Source of the DNA: Pycnopodia helianthoides
Lineage: Eukaryota; Echinodermata; Asteroidea; Forcipulatida; Asteriidae
Reading direction: 5' to 3'
Assembly: GCA_032158295.1 (NCBI GenBank)
Contig: CM063252.1
Location: forward strand, 18,992,036 to 19,056,035
Length of the DNA: 64,000 bases
Shown: positions 12,050 through 24,801 of the stretch, piece after piece
How the letters are laid out: the number at the start of each line of letters is the position of its first letter
Numbering within the stretch: the first letter of the stretch is position 1
Notes under the pieces: generated by a model
The model's database searches: none
Told to the model about the DNA's origin: nothing
Seen by the model: the letters and a program-made list of their open reading frames with translations, nothing else
Translations under genes and position numbers: made by a program

Positions 12050-13590
12050 ATGTTACTAATCAAATTACGACCGATGAAATTACATTTTTAGAAATCAATT
12101 TTTTATCTTCTCCTTCTTGGTAGCTTCCAGGATGTCCGTTCGTATCTGTCCTTGAGAGAGTTAATGTTTGGGTGTGCCCCTCAGATGGATGTGTGAAAAG
12201 CAATAAAACATCAATGTTAAAACAATAACTTGTTTCTCCCTGGATTCAATTGATTGTAATTTCACCGAATAATTTGCTCTGATTGGAACACCTGTTGAAG
12301 GTAACTTTAACATCTTGCAATCAATATGGGACTGTCTGGCGACAAGGATTAAATGGAAAGTCTTGAGACTTGTTGAGGATACAAGTCTGAATTAATACTT
12401 TTATTTTGGATTCAATAGGCAAGTTCTAAGAAATCCAAGAGACCTGGATAATGAGTTAAATACTCAGTTTATTTTAAAACCAAGAAATAAAAAAATAAAA
12501 AATAAAAGCAAGACAAACACAAAATGGATTCAAAACTCTTACTCCCGTTTTTTGTTTGTTTGTTTTTTTGTACTACTTAAATTGAACTTCTCAAGAAATC
12601 TCAAGGAAGTATATGAGGTCCTTTCAGTTACTTGAAAATCACATCATCTTCCCTAAATAGCATTCTGTACAGGTTCACCCTAGTATATAATTCTCTTCTC
12701 TGTAAAACCTCACAAACAAAGTAATTAACTTAATGTAGAAAAGCGTGGGTGTAGCCATCAATGTTATCACTACATGGCATATTTCATACAACCATCAATC
12801 CTACTCATCGTAAATCATGTACTACACTTACAACAAATGCTGTCTGATTTATCTCGCTTGCATCATTGAATAGTTTTTGTTTTTTTCAAATACCAAGCCA
12901 TATTCTTAGATTTCTTTCACACACAAAACACTTTTATGAAGCCATTATTACAGCAGTTTGTTATTTGTGTTTGGCAATAATGCATCTTTACTTGGGGGTT
13001 AACAAGCAATTTGGGCTTCCTTAGAGCCAATGGAATCTCAGGCAGACAAATAAATTTGAAACCATCACCGACTTTAAACTTACAATTTCTTTCCCAAAGA
13101 AAACCTTTCATTACAAGAAAAATAGTGGAAGGCGTATATTTATTTGATAAATTGGTTAAAGCGTTCCCACAACCAATGCAAGACCCAACATTGGCCCTTT
13201 AAAGACCACTGTCAATGGCTGCCCCCCTAATTCAAGCTGATAGGCTCATGACGACGGCACCAGCTCGGTAATCACGAGTCATTATCCGTCTGATGGCGAT
13301 CCTAACCAAACAGATTACTCGAGGTTCTCGTTTCCTTCGTTCTTTTCAAAAATGCAGGACCGGCTTAATAAGCCGCCGGACCACATCTGATGGGCCCTGA
13401 AGGAGATTATAATGGCCGGAGATCAGCGTGGAATACACAATGATTTGAATTTGATACGTTGGGCGGTTCTGGTGCTCTTCGAACAGTGCACTGTGGTAAA
13501 TGAAATCTTGCAATGTTTTTTTTCCTTTTCTTTGTGTGTATTGAGGGTACATGTATGTGCATGATTTGCATTGATATTCCTTGGGCTAAT
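12050..13590. other. non-coding stretch, CpG-richer block at about 13220-13470
   Basis: Mostly AT-rich DNA with no supported gene. The block at about 13220-13470 holds more CpG dinucleotides than its surroundings, for example ATGACGACGGCACC and CCGCCGGACC. It could be a conserved regulatory element or an unrecognised exon; no splice sites stand out. Confidence 0.3.
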
Positions 13591-13597
13591 CTGGTGA

Positions 13598-13634
13598 CTC
13601 CTGACTAATTCATGGTGTCAGACTTAGTCAGGAG
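13598..13634. repeat. perfect 11-bp hairpin
   Basis: CTCCTGACTAA (13598-13608) and TTAGTCAGGAG (13624-13634) are exact reverse complements separated by 15 nt. The role is unknown. Confidence 0.55.
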
Positions 13635-13639
13635 GAGAA

Positions 13640-16600
13640 ACTATCTAGTGCTATGCGACAAAAATGTACAAAGGAGGTCGCACTGATGTGAAGAAAATCA
13701 AAACTGAGTTGTGAAAATTCACCAAAATTAGAGCAGGGAAAACAGGAAATTTATGGAACTGGAGGAACACCTTTGAACCTTTAAAAATCGCATGCACTTG
13801 CTAATATGTTTCTTTGCAATACAGAGTTGAACTAGCAGGCCACTGACTCAGCAAAGCATAAGTATACAGAGGTTTGAACCTTTTTTTTCCATACAGAGTA
13901 TTTATCTATGAATATTAACAAATTGTTTGTTGGAAATACAATTACTTAGTAGAACAGCTTCTTGTGGCATTGGTGACCTCAACATTTGTATGAAAGTTTG
14001 TTGCTCTAGGGTTGAACTGAATATTGGGGGGGGGGGTCTGAAGAAATACAGATATCTTCTCATGGCCCCTGAATTAAAATCGTTGGTTATAAACAACTAT
14101 CCTCAAAGAACAACCATCTCAAAAACATTAATCTCAACACAGTGTAAACAATAAAAATAAATAATTCATGTAACGACTAAACTAATGCAAACACAAGAGG
14201 GGGTAAGACTGTTGGTCAAACAACCAACCAGATATGAATTTGATCTGAAGATGGTGTCAATTCAGTCAAGTGCACCACTTAAGTGTTGCCAGAATCCGCT
14301 AGGTATAAAAATAGCACTTTGCTGTTGCATTATATCATTCAGAAAAAAATATACTTTAAAAATCCTCTGTTAAAGAAGAATGCCAAATGACACTCTCAGG
14401 TTGTTTTTAGTACACAAAATCAGTTCTTATACTGTTTTTATCTATTACTCATACCTGTAGTGTCACTGCCTTTACAGCATTGTACACATAGAGTTATCAA
14501 GGGGAAATTGTATTTAAACACACAACTAGACATCACAAAAGCACATGTTCCCCATAGAAATGACAAACCTCCCTAGGGAAGATCACTGATCAGTGATTAG
14601 AAGACTACCACTCCAGCCCCAATATTTTCACAGACATGTGCTAGTTGCAGTCATGTGAACTGGTGAAACAAATCCTAAAAGAGGATCAGCCGAGACCCTG
14701 ACTTTCAGATCAACAAAGTGTGTTATCCACTTAGACGAGGGTGAGTATAAGCCAAAATAATCCCATTATTTTCTGCTACTTTAAATATTCTGAGAAAACA
14801 GATGTTGCTTTATAATGTAATCTTATTTTACGTGCGATAAGTAGGTTAAAAAATACACATCTCAAATAAATTGGAAAAAGAAGAAGATGAAATCAATGGA
14901 TCTTTTCAGTATATTATAGTCTTACATCTTCTAGTGGTCATCTAATGGTTTTCAGATCTCCTTAAGTGATAAGATATAAGGATATGTTGAATACTGACCC
15001 TTGCTTTTACAATTTCTCTCTGTACCAGTTATAAGTCACATTGCTATTGCATGGTAAAGTTACTGCATTACAGTTATTACATTTTTAAATGGTTAAGTTA
15101 TCACACAGTACAGTTCCAATTCCTACAATTGAACTTTGGTAAGTCATTGGGCCTGTTTACAAATGAAGTTGTTGAAACTTAATCGGATAAATCATGTGAT
15201 CTTAATTTCTTTTCAAATGCTTGAAAACGGCAAAATTTGATGGTATCTTTTAGGAACCATTATACTCTACTCTTGGAAGACATTTAGAGTCATGTTTGGG
15301 TCTATTTTGTACTCAAAGCAGCCCAATGAAACAGGTTTGCCCTTTAAGTTCATTGTAGTGTCTTCACTTACCTAATTACAAACTTACACTAACAAACCCT
15401 GTCACATTGAAAAATGACTCAAATCTCTACTTAGGTCAGGACAGGCCCAAAAGAGCATCCATTCCGAGGGAAAAAAGTACTTCTGGAAGTGTGTCCCACA
15501 TCATTGACCCGTAAAAATTCAATCACTATCGATTTAGAATTCTCAGCGCCCCATTATCTCTGCCAGATTTGTGTGCGCATTAAACAAAGACACAAACACA
15601 CGATAATTTTGACCCAGGATGTGTCCGATAGGCTTTCGCTACATTGACTTGAATAAATAAGAGTGAGTTTACTCCATCGATAATCCATTTAAAAGGGTGA
15701 TGCCCTTGTAGCATGGGCAAATGTTAGAATGGACATAAAGCTATCACATTATGTTTAAATTCATGCCTTGACACTTGTGTTCAAAGTACATGCCAGCTTG
15801 TACTGCTTCAGTGCACAAGAGGCTGAGTGGGGAGAAATTGTATCGGGAGTGGATGGTCACTTGGTCTGAAGCAAGGGTATTCACTAAATAAATATTCTAA
15901 AGTGTGTTTCTTTATCTGTGAGCATTTGACATGAGTTGATACTGCAAACAGATTTGATCTTGCAAAGAAAATCATGTCTGTAAATTTTGATGATTCAAAG
16001 GGAAGGATGAGTAGCATTTGTGTCTTCTTCATAAAACACTTTACTTATTTACTTCAAGAGAGCATTGGGCAAACATTCAAAGTTCATTTTAAATCTAAGT
16101 GTTATGTTGGTTATTCTATAGCTTTTTCTTGGTCAAATGTCTGACCATAAAGTTCTACCAATGTCTTTGGGGCATTGTTTACAAAGAGCTAATCCTATTA
16201 CAACATGTCAGCCATTTGATTAACTGGGTACAGTCACACTAAACCCAATACAGGTACAGGGGTATTTACAAGTTAGGTCTATACATGACCTCAACTGAGG
16301 TCATTTGAGCGCTGGAGAGACACCAGTGAGTAGGGATTAGGAAGGGGTGGTCAGGATTTTCATATAACTTCCTCAAATAAGGAATGAGGAAGAAGAAATG
16401 CGTTCATGATACAATTTATACAACAGATGATTGTTACCAACAAAAAGGCTACTTGCACTTCAAATTGTTTTACAAATTGTTTGTGTTTTCGTAATATTTA
16501 ATTTCATAGTGTGTGCTTCATGATGAATAATTCTCCAATAGTTTGATTTACCCTAGACTTACGGTATGCAATTTGTTCCATTTATCTGTCAATTCAACTT

Positions 16601-17040
16601 CACATATTTTTGATTAAAGACAAAATTCAGAATAGTTACTCTTCTCTGAGATTCAACCATGGCATGACAAAGTGCAAAACATCTGTCCAGTTTAGGAATG
16701 CTGTAGCATATCGAGATGAACTAAATGCGCTTTCAAGAATGAGCTGGACAGGTAGTGCAATATGAACAAAATATAACTCAATTTATTACTTGTCGCCTTG
16801 GCCACTTAACTACACCTGTTTTTGAAAATGAGTCGTGCATGTAAAGATATTACTCCTTACTTGTGCTATTGAGGGGGTAGGCTTTTACTTTGAATTGGGC
16901 CAGATGGCAGTGTTAAGTATTGGAGAGGCATTAACACTTTGATACAAATTAAGTGGATTTTGATTAAATAACTGGATGGAGCTCACTTTCAGGTGGCTTT
17001 TGATATAATTAAATTATTTAAAAAAAACACCACAGTATCA
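13640..17040. other. non-coding stretch
   Basis: No gene is supported. A G11 run occurs at 14026-14036. The region at about 15530-15700 has several CpGs and AT-hook or homeodomain-like motifs (CCATCGATAATCC) and could be a regulatory element, but this is only an impression. Confidence 0.35.
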
Positions 17041-17046
17041 TTATGG

Positions 17047-17110
17047 AGTGCTGTGGCTGAGTGGTATAGCATGAGCTGACAGATTGTTGGTTCAAATCCT
17101 TGCTTGGGGG
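17047..17110 (+). repeat. tRNA-derived SINE head
   Basis: GTGGCTGAGTGGTATAGC at about 17052 fits a pol III box A and GGTTCAAATCC at 17089-17099 a box B, 36-37 nt apart as in tRNA genes. The flanks do not pair into an acceptor stem, so this is a SINE head or tRNA pseudogene, not a working tRNA gene. The downstream sequence is AT-rich and no tail is recognised. Confidence 0.5.
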
Positions 17111-17119
17111 GGTATATAA

Positions 17120-18590
17120 AACCACTACCAGATTGTAAAATAAAAAACACACTTCTGTGAAAAAAATCTATACACAGATGGTTAAAAAAAGGGAATTTGG
17201 TATAGTGCATTTATTCAAAAAGTTTGATTGACCAATTTGAAAGAGTGAACATTTTATTTCAAAGACCTGCTATGCTTTATGGTTCTGAGAAAACAATATT
17301 TAAGAACAACCGGTTTCCCTATGTTTTCATACATGTTATAATAAGCTTAGTTGACCAATTGTTCTAAAACATGACAGCACTTCAATCAGGTGCGTCTATC
17401 AAGGTGATTGGTGCTTGAACTAATCTTACATCAAATGAGCTTTCAAAAACTTGACTATGATAAAATAAGCAACAGCCTTACCCTGGTTGTCCATGGATTT
17501 CTTTATAATTATGGCCATCATTTTTGATATCTTACCTGCAAATACAGAAGAGAAAAAGGAGAGTACATTAAGATTAGTGAAAAGAACAATTTTCGGAATC
17601 TATCAATTTCTTTTGAGGCATAAATTTCTATTTTTAATCTATTACACCATTTACTCTTGTATATTTTAAAACCGCAACCATGATTTGTTAGAAGGTACTA
17701 AAGGTTTATTTGTGAAGAAGAAAATTCAAATGTTGTGTTCTGAGATTCAAAGAGTCACAATGTGCCTTATTTTGGTCCTCGTTAACATGTGCACTTCATT
17801 CAAAATCAAGTTGATCATAATGGATTAGTGCAGTGTGAAGAGTGCTTCACTTAAAGGAAGCAAAAGCCAATGTCCATTGATAAATCCTGCTAGAGGATGA
17901 TGCAAAGGGCTCTCAGCTCTCCTATAATGTCCCCATGGGGGACAGGCCAATAAGGGGCCATTCTAAGCCTGTTAAAGCCTTATGGATGGGAGTGAACCAT
18001 TCTGTCGCTGGGATGATGGATGGATAGATGAACTGATGATCAGATATCAAATGTGTGGAATCAGAAGAAGAAAAAGACCCTACAACAACAACAAATCGAC
18101 TTTTGGCAGAATGGCAGGTGTAAATGGCTTAACCCCATGGTAGCCGAAAATGCCAAGATAGTGTTTGTTGGGGCAGAGAAGGGGGTCTCTGAGATTTTGA
18201 CAAGACAAATAATGTGGAAGGCTTTAGAAAGTACAAACAGAAGATACCACTAAGGGAAAGAAACAGTTACTATTTTCATAATAGGATTGCACAGCTGTGC
18301 CAAGAAGGTTACTTAGATGTTAGATGTTTATAATCAACATAATGCATCCTTTGGCATCACAAACAAGCTATCTACATGCTAACACAAAAGAACGCCAAAG
18401 AACTAATATTCAATTTTGAAAGTGTTGGTTTAAAGAGTGTTTGATTGAGCTTTATATTATTATGAGGTTTACAAGTCAATACAGCTAATAATCCTTGTAA
18501 AAAGTATATTCACCTCATTGTGCTATTACCAACAGAGAAACAATCACTCAATATCTTGTTACTCATATTTTTGTTTTCACAAGAAACTGT
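17120..18590. other. non-coding stretch
   Basis: No gene or element recognised. Confidence 0.4.
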
Positions 18591-18594
18591 TTAA

Positions 18595-18971
18595 AGGAAC
18601 ATTACAGAATTGGTTTTTGCTAACAAAACAGTTGCTGGCAGTGTAAGCACTTTATGTAATCCACCATATACATAAACTGACAAACCTGTAGAAGTTTGAG
18701 ATCGATCAGCCATCTGGGTCACGAGAAAATAGTGATTACACATTTGCATGAAATCATATAGATTCAACAAATGAATAAAACGTTCACTGAGCGATAAACT
18801 CCAATCGGAAAATTTGTTTATTTATTTCTCATCAAATATGGCATTTCAGACAGAAATATTTCAAGGGATGTTTTCTACTATCATCATCATTATACCGTGT
18901 AAGTTTTATGTAAATCTATGATCAAAAAGTATATTTTACAAGTTTTTTTCTTACCAATTCTGTAATGTTCC
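18595..18971. mobile_element. TTAA-flanked MITE, family 1 copy 1
   Basis: The element starts AGGAACATTACAGAATTGGT after TTAA (18591-18594) and ends with the reverse complement of those bases before TTAA (18972-18975), one base shorter on the right. It is nearly identical to 44121-44496, with scattered substitutions and a few small indels, including an 8-nt block near the middle. No open frame of note is present, so it must be moved by a transposase encoded elsewhere. The TTAA target and AGG-type end suggest Kolobok or piggyBac relatives. Confidence 0.85.
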
Positions 18972-18979
18972 TTAAAGTA

Positions 18980-21900
18980 TGGAATTAATGAGTTCTTGGA
19001 AAACAGTGTTGTTTATATAATGCATGTTTACTTTTTCTTTCAAGTTAACAGGCTTCTGGTAACATCATTTGAAAATAAAAGGTATTAAATTGTTGACATG
19101 CAAGTTTCAAATCAAAATGTCCCAGTTGATTGAAGTAATGGAGGATGTAACTAGAGAAGGGACAAAATGGTCATCAGGAAGATTTGTCTTAGGTAAGGCC
19201 AAATGACAGACCAGTGGAGTGATGGGCTAAAACCTCTGACAGGTATTCAATTACTTCTGGACATATAACCCTACCTATATGTAAATGCCTGGGACTCCTT
19301 TAGTCATCTGCCTGCAGGGATGGAAGAGGCTGATAAGAGGACCTGGGTGCTAAATGAAAGGTCTCCTAGTTATTAGTAGACAGTTGGGATGCAACCTGTC
19401 AACTGCTGGGAATCAACTATTGATTGCTCTTAACAGTTCAAATCGTTTAATAGAACACTGCTGGTTACATCATGGTTACATCATTTGGTTTATGATCATG
19501 GCAGATCCTGTCTCATTATTTTTTTAATTCAAGCGTTCTTCATCCCAAAAGATCATCCTGAGATAAAAGTCTTAGCAAAGACTGTGTATTTTTAAATGAC
19601 ATTTCTTAAGTCTGTCCCAATGGCAAAAGCAATACTGAAGACATACTATTCAATAAACAAAGGGGTAGAACTAACCTATCCAGTCTCTGTGTTGCTAAGT
19701 TAGAATTGGAAGAAAGAAATTATGTCTGCATTTATGATGAAGGTCTATTGAATTGGTGAAGTACACTACAAGCCTTAAATCTGTGAAGACTTATTGAAGA
19801 TTTAAAAGCAATCAAATCAGCCTTAACAAGAAAGTGGTGACAAAACAATTAGGCCTAATCTTTTCACAAAGAGTAGACGTACACTAATTGCCTCTGAATC
19901 TATAGAGCTTTATAGTGCAATTGCTAATGTGTCCTCCATCACAGGGTGCTTTTATTAGAAAAAATTGAGAGAGAAAAAGTGCATGCGGGTGTGAAAATTT
20001 GAAATCTTCTTGTCTTGCCTTGTTTTTGTGGCAAACAACATGTTTGGATACTCAAGCCCCAAGTTATGCTGGCAGCTAACAGCGATTATGCCTGTAATTC
20101 CACGATCATTAAGGAGACAGTTGACCGCTGAATTGACCACTCAGCTGCACACAATATCTCAAACTGCATTTCGTTACAGGCCAGATCAAGCCACATTTCT
20201 TCAGGGAAATAACAACAGCTCCAAGCCAGGATGAAATGAAGCACAAACAGGTTTGGGTGTAGCCTCTGTGCATGCTCTGTGGTGTAACCAAATTACAACT
20301 GGTTTCTCAGTCAGGTGTATCCCAGTGGTATTCGATTGAACTGGGAAGGCCGACTAGCTGCCCAAGATGGCAAGAAAATTGGGTCATGTCTTGGTCAGTT
20401 GACTGATGGGTCAATTGAAGCTATTGACCACTCTGGTGGTTGTGACACATCAAGTTTGAAGACATCTGACTGGGTTTGAAACACCTGTGAACATTTACAT
20501 TTTAGCTCAGAGCAAGTAAAAGGTCCTTACACAAATTTTTGTGATTTAAAAACAACATCATAATATTTCAAAGTTTGCAAATGGATAGATCTATAGTTAT
20601 TAGTAATATTACTGGTACTTCCCAAAGTGTTTTGGGACAGACAAATAATGATTCTATGAAGTTTTCATTTATATCCTTTAATAATTATTTCAAATATTTT
20701 CAGCGTAAGTTTAAGACCTTCCTCTATTAAAAATGCCAATCAGTTGACACGCACAAAACCCTAACGATGAAATCTGGATGAGCATGTGGCTTGAGATATA
20801 TTTTTGTGCAAAGCCCGGTTCACCTTTACAGACCAGCTCTGTACCAAGGAGGAGTGCTTAAATAAGCAAAGCTCTTATGTATCGATTCAATCAACATCTC
20901 GACTTAAGACAACATCTTCAATCCATACAAAAAGGAACATGACTAATTCACCTTCAAATATGTACATACGTCAATTTCTTAAGGGACATGTTCCATTTCT
21001 TTGAGTTTCTGTACATAACAAAACGTGTGGATATTAATAGGCAAAGTCAACACTGAATCCGGCTTTCCTCTCCAACCAATGTCAACAAGTTGCAAGAGAA
21101 AATGCAAAGAAAACCTTCAATTAAGGGAAAAAGTAATTTTCATTTCCTCGAGTGGGGTTCTTTTAGGATGCAATCGTGTGAGATGCGCTTGACTTCTAAT
21201 TGGTGCCAGGCTGCTTGGCTGGGGCGACAATGTGCACCATACAAAAGTACGTGACTGGTTAAAATTTCTGAGATATGTCAACACTATCACACGCAAGATG
21301 TCAACTGCGGTTATATCAAAAGACAATTTGGTTTCTTCATATTAGAAATTGTTGATTTGCTTACAATGAGAATGACATCAGCTGCCCATAGTTGGATCAC
21401 AATGTGTTTATTACTCATTTTTAGCACAACGGTTGATGAATTTCAAATAGTTGAATAAAAGGGGCAGAGGATGCCTCCCCCAATCCTCCATCTACCCCTT
21501 GACCAAAAAGACGTTTCAACTTGTTGGCATTTAAAACTTTTTACTCCCACCATCCTGAAAATCTCTCTTGCTGATTGAAATATTCTCAATTCTCATCAAA
21601 AGTAATATTGGTCTCCCCACCCCCACATCACATCAAAGAGACCGTGCTCAACAAGCCAAGCATATAGTTTTTCAAAATTGTTTATACTAATTAATATCAA
21701 AGGTCTATGTGGGCTGGGCAATCATCCCAAGCTTTGCAGCCTTTACAGTAGCATACAAAAAATAAACATTTCAGATGCCCAATTTTGTTACATTAATTTT
21801 ATTTCCTTGAGAAAAAAAAGACATCTGGAAAATCAGTTTGCACTATGCACTTTCAAATGCAATTACCTGTGGTTCCCTGAACAGCACCATGGGAGAATAA

Positions 21901-24580
21901 AAACAACATAACACACTTGATGCTTTGAAGGCCAAATACATCTTGACATGATTTTAATTAATAGGTCTCCCATAATGAAAAAAAGGGGCATGAAGATAGT
22001 CTGGTTTAGTCTTGTTACAAACTCTGTATGTGGTCTGTTCTCCATGGACATCCAATCATCTAACTGACTTGAAATGTTTTGTTGCAACAGAAAAAACATT
22101 TTTTTGTCTAATTTTAAACCCCCCCTTCCAATTGAGAAAAGGGGAAGAATGAGGAAAATACAAAATTTGCTAACCAAGTGGGTGAGTGCATGTGAGGAGT
22201 TCATTATAATATTTCAAGGGGGGAACTTTTCTTGTAATATTATTTTAAATGCTTAAAACATGAAGAAGAAAAAACATTGAAACCCTCAAAAACAGTTTAA
22301 ATCAAATGGTCTTTCAAGTGTGGTTTGCAGCACAAATATAAGTCAATGGAAATGTCATATGTACATTTGGTGACTCAAGACAAAGATAATTTCATCACTG
22401 TACTTCATCTCCTTCTAATAGTTGCATATACCGCTTCCTTCAGAAACCAGGCAAGGAAAAAACATCAAGGATAATTTCTTTTCAGCAGACATGATTATGC
22501 GGTAAGCCTTGAAGCAAGGAAATGTTAGGAGGCATTCAACCGTTGAGGAGCTGTAGTTCATCGAGAATTCAATATCTTCAGTACCCATTCCAGGAAAGCT
22601 CTTCCAGGCAGCATGCCTACCCTGTTACATTACTGCCTTGGTGTCTATGGCACTTTGTCTTTGTAGCAGGATAGTTGGCACATTGTCAGTTATGGGAAGG
22701 TAGTAGGAACAAGGATGCCCCTGGTTTATTTAAAGGCTACTCCAGGTAATATTGCTACAGTCAGTGGTGTGTAATCCAAACTGAATCCTTAGGGCCATGT
22801 CACACCAGTCAACCACTTCCAGGCAATCTCCATGAAGACAAAACATTCACATGTCAATTTTCACACCTTGGGGACAGTAAGATACTAACATAACAAAGTA
22901 TATTGTACTTTCAAAGTGTTCCTTTTGTATGCAATGCAGTTGGTTGCCTCCAAGTTGCATGTAGAGAATGTAAAAGTACACTTGCCACTGTCAAACAAAA
23001 TGTTACAAATGTTTCACAATCAAAATCCAAGTGACAACAAATTACACTCTCATGGCTACAAACTTATGAAAATTGATCCTCTATTATTAGGGCCTAAGTG
23101 CCTGTTATCAATCATGCCATGCCTCACATCACATATCATACCTGTCACATTATTACATAAGTCCTGTCCAAAAGTTTATTCTTCTTTCTTTTTAGTGCCA
23201 CCAACATCCCCCAACCCATTCAGGATCACTTGGAGACCCTGGATATTTTATGTGGTAGTCCAACAGATAAGGTATAGTTTCTACCATGGAGGGGACTTTG
23301 AAATGGAATGATTGAAATAGCAATAGACTGTGCAAGTCTTGTGCCTATTCAAAAAAAAAAGTTTGTCCCACAATGCTTCATCATGTGAAGGAAATTAACT
23401 CAAGTATCAATCTTGTTTTTAGAAGGCACATACAAAAATAGTTTCAAATAAGACAAATACCCCAAATGCAATTAAGGAATTATCTTGGATTTAAGAAGAT
23501 TGTGTTGTCCTGTTTTAAGTTTGTTTGTGACAATTTATTCTAACAGGTTTAATAGATAAGAATTAGGTCTTCATTTAGATATAATTTCATATGACAACCA
23601 CTTTGCAGCAGGATGCCCTGTCCTTTCCAAGAAGTTCTTAATCAGCAAAATGACAACGTAATCAGGATGAGTACAACCAGGTCAACTAGTCCAACCACCA
23701 ACCAAAGCTGCCCTCCCCTTCAATACACACAAACATTCTTGTTCACTGGTGGGACCAGTGCAAAGCAATCTGTTAGAGCAATTTATAGCAAAATGAAATT
23801 AAAAAGTCTCTGCACGCATTCATGCACTTCATGCAATAAAATGAGGAATTTTGTCACGGGGCGATTTTGGTCAGAGAGGTGCAAGGAGCACCACAGGGTA
23901 TTCTTATCTATTCTGATAAGTGTCAAGTACAAAATCTTAATTTCAGGCATAAAATGCCACTGGCCAAACAACAGACTGCAAGTGACTAAACTGAACAGCA
24001 ACTAACTTGAAATTGAAGAAGATACACTGGGATTTGCTTCCGTAAAAATAGGAAACAGGCAGCCATCAAATGCAAAAATAAATGTATTGCTATTTGAAGC
24101 TCCTGGATCTGATTCTTTTGTGAGTGTGGAAATGACTTCACACGCACTGCTGGCATGTCAATGAAGCAAACAAGAAGAGTTTCTAATGGCATCTGTGTAT
24201 CAATCTGGAAGAAGGAACATGAGCACAGACAGTGTCTGCCGGAAGCACTCATCCTTATTCTGGACAACAGCGTTTTGGAGATGAATTTGTAGCACAAAAG
24301 AAATTCTTGTCAATGAAACCTAGTCCTTTCAGCAAAAACACTTCATGAACTGATGTAGCATTGGCCATGAGTTCCCATGGGACAAAGTATGGATAATCTA
24401 TGAGGTGGATTACCACATCAAAGGCACCATGGTATTTCTAGACACTCATCTCATTTCTGATTCAAAAGTATGAATATGTTTTAAACCATCAAAGTTCCTG
24501 AACAGAACAAAAAATGATATAGGCTATCTACTGCACTGTCAAAACTCACATAAAGATTTTTACAAGGTCAATGTATCCTG
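18980..24580. other. non-coding stretch
   Basis: Contains the longest frames of the window, at 22916-23311 (131 codons) and 23613-24005 (130 codons). Neither shows a recognisable domain, both have low-complexity hydrophobic or mixed composition, and frames of this size are near the chance expectation. No transposon ends were found. Confidence 0.35.
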
Positions 24581-24588
24581 ACAAATCA

Positions 24589-24784
24589 ATGGAGTAACCA
24601 GACATTTTTGGGGCGAGCAGGGGCAAAGACATAGTTTAGGGGGCTGTTTAATGTATCAAACCATTATTTTATGCATACTTGTTTATCCTATGGAGGGGAG
24701 GGAGGCAAGAGGGGGGTCAAGGGTTCTAAGCAGGGGGGGGGGGCTGCTGTCCCTGCCCCTCCCTGACCCTCTGGTTACACCACT
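24589..24784. mobile_element. small inverted-repeat element next to hAT-like element
   Basis: The left end has GGAGTAACCAGA and the right end, read on the other strand, has GGTGTAACCAGA, with G-rich DNA just inside each end, including a G11 run at 24733-24743. It is about 200 bp and non-coding. The right end stops 17 bp before the hAT-like element begins. No clear target duplication is visible, so the superfamily is open. Confidence 0.45.
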
Positions 24785-24801
24785 CTCACAAATACAATAC
24801 A

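Noticed and set aside
22916..23311. 131-codon plus-strand open frame
   Set aside because: No domain, odd composition, and about one frame of this length is expected by chance in AT-rich DNA of this size.
23613..24005. 130-codon plus-strand open frame
   Set aside because: Same reasoning; the opposite strand is also partly open and no family is recognisable.
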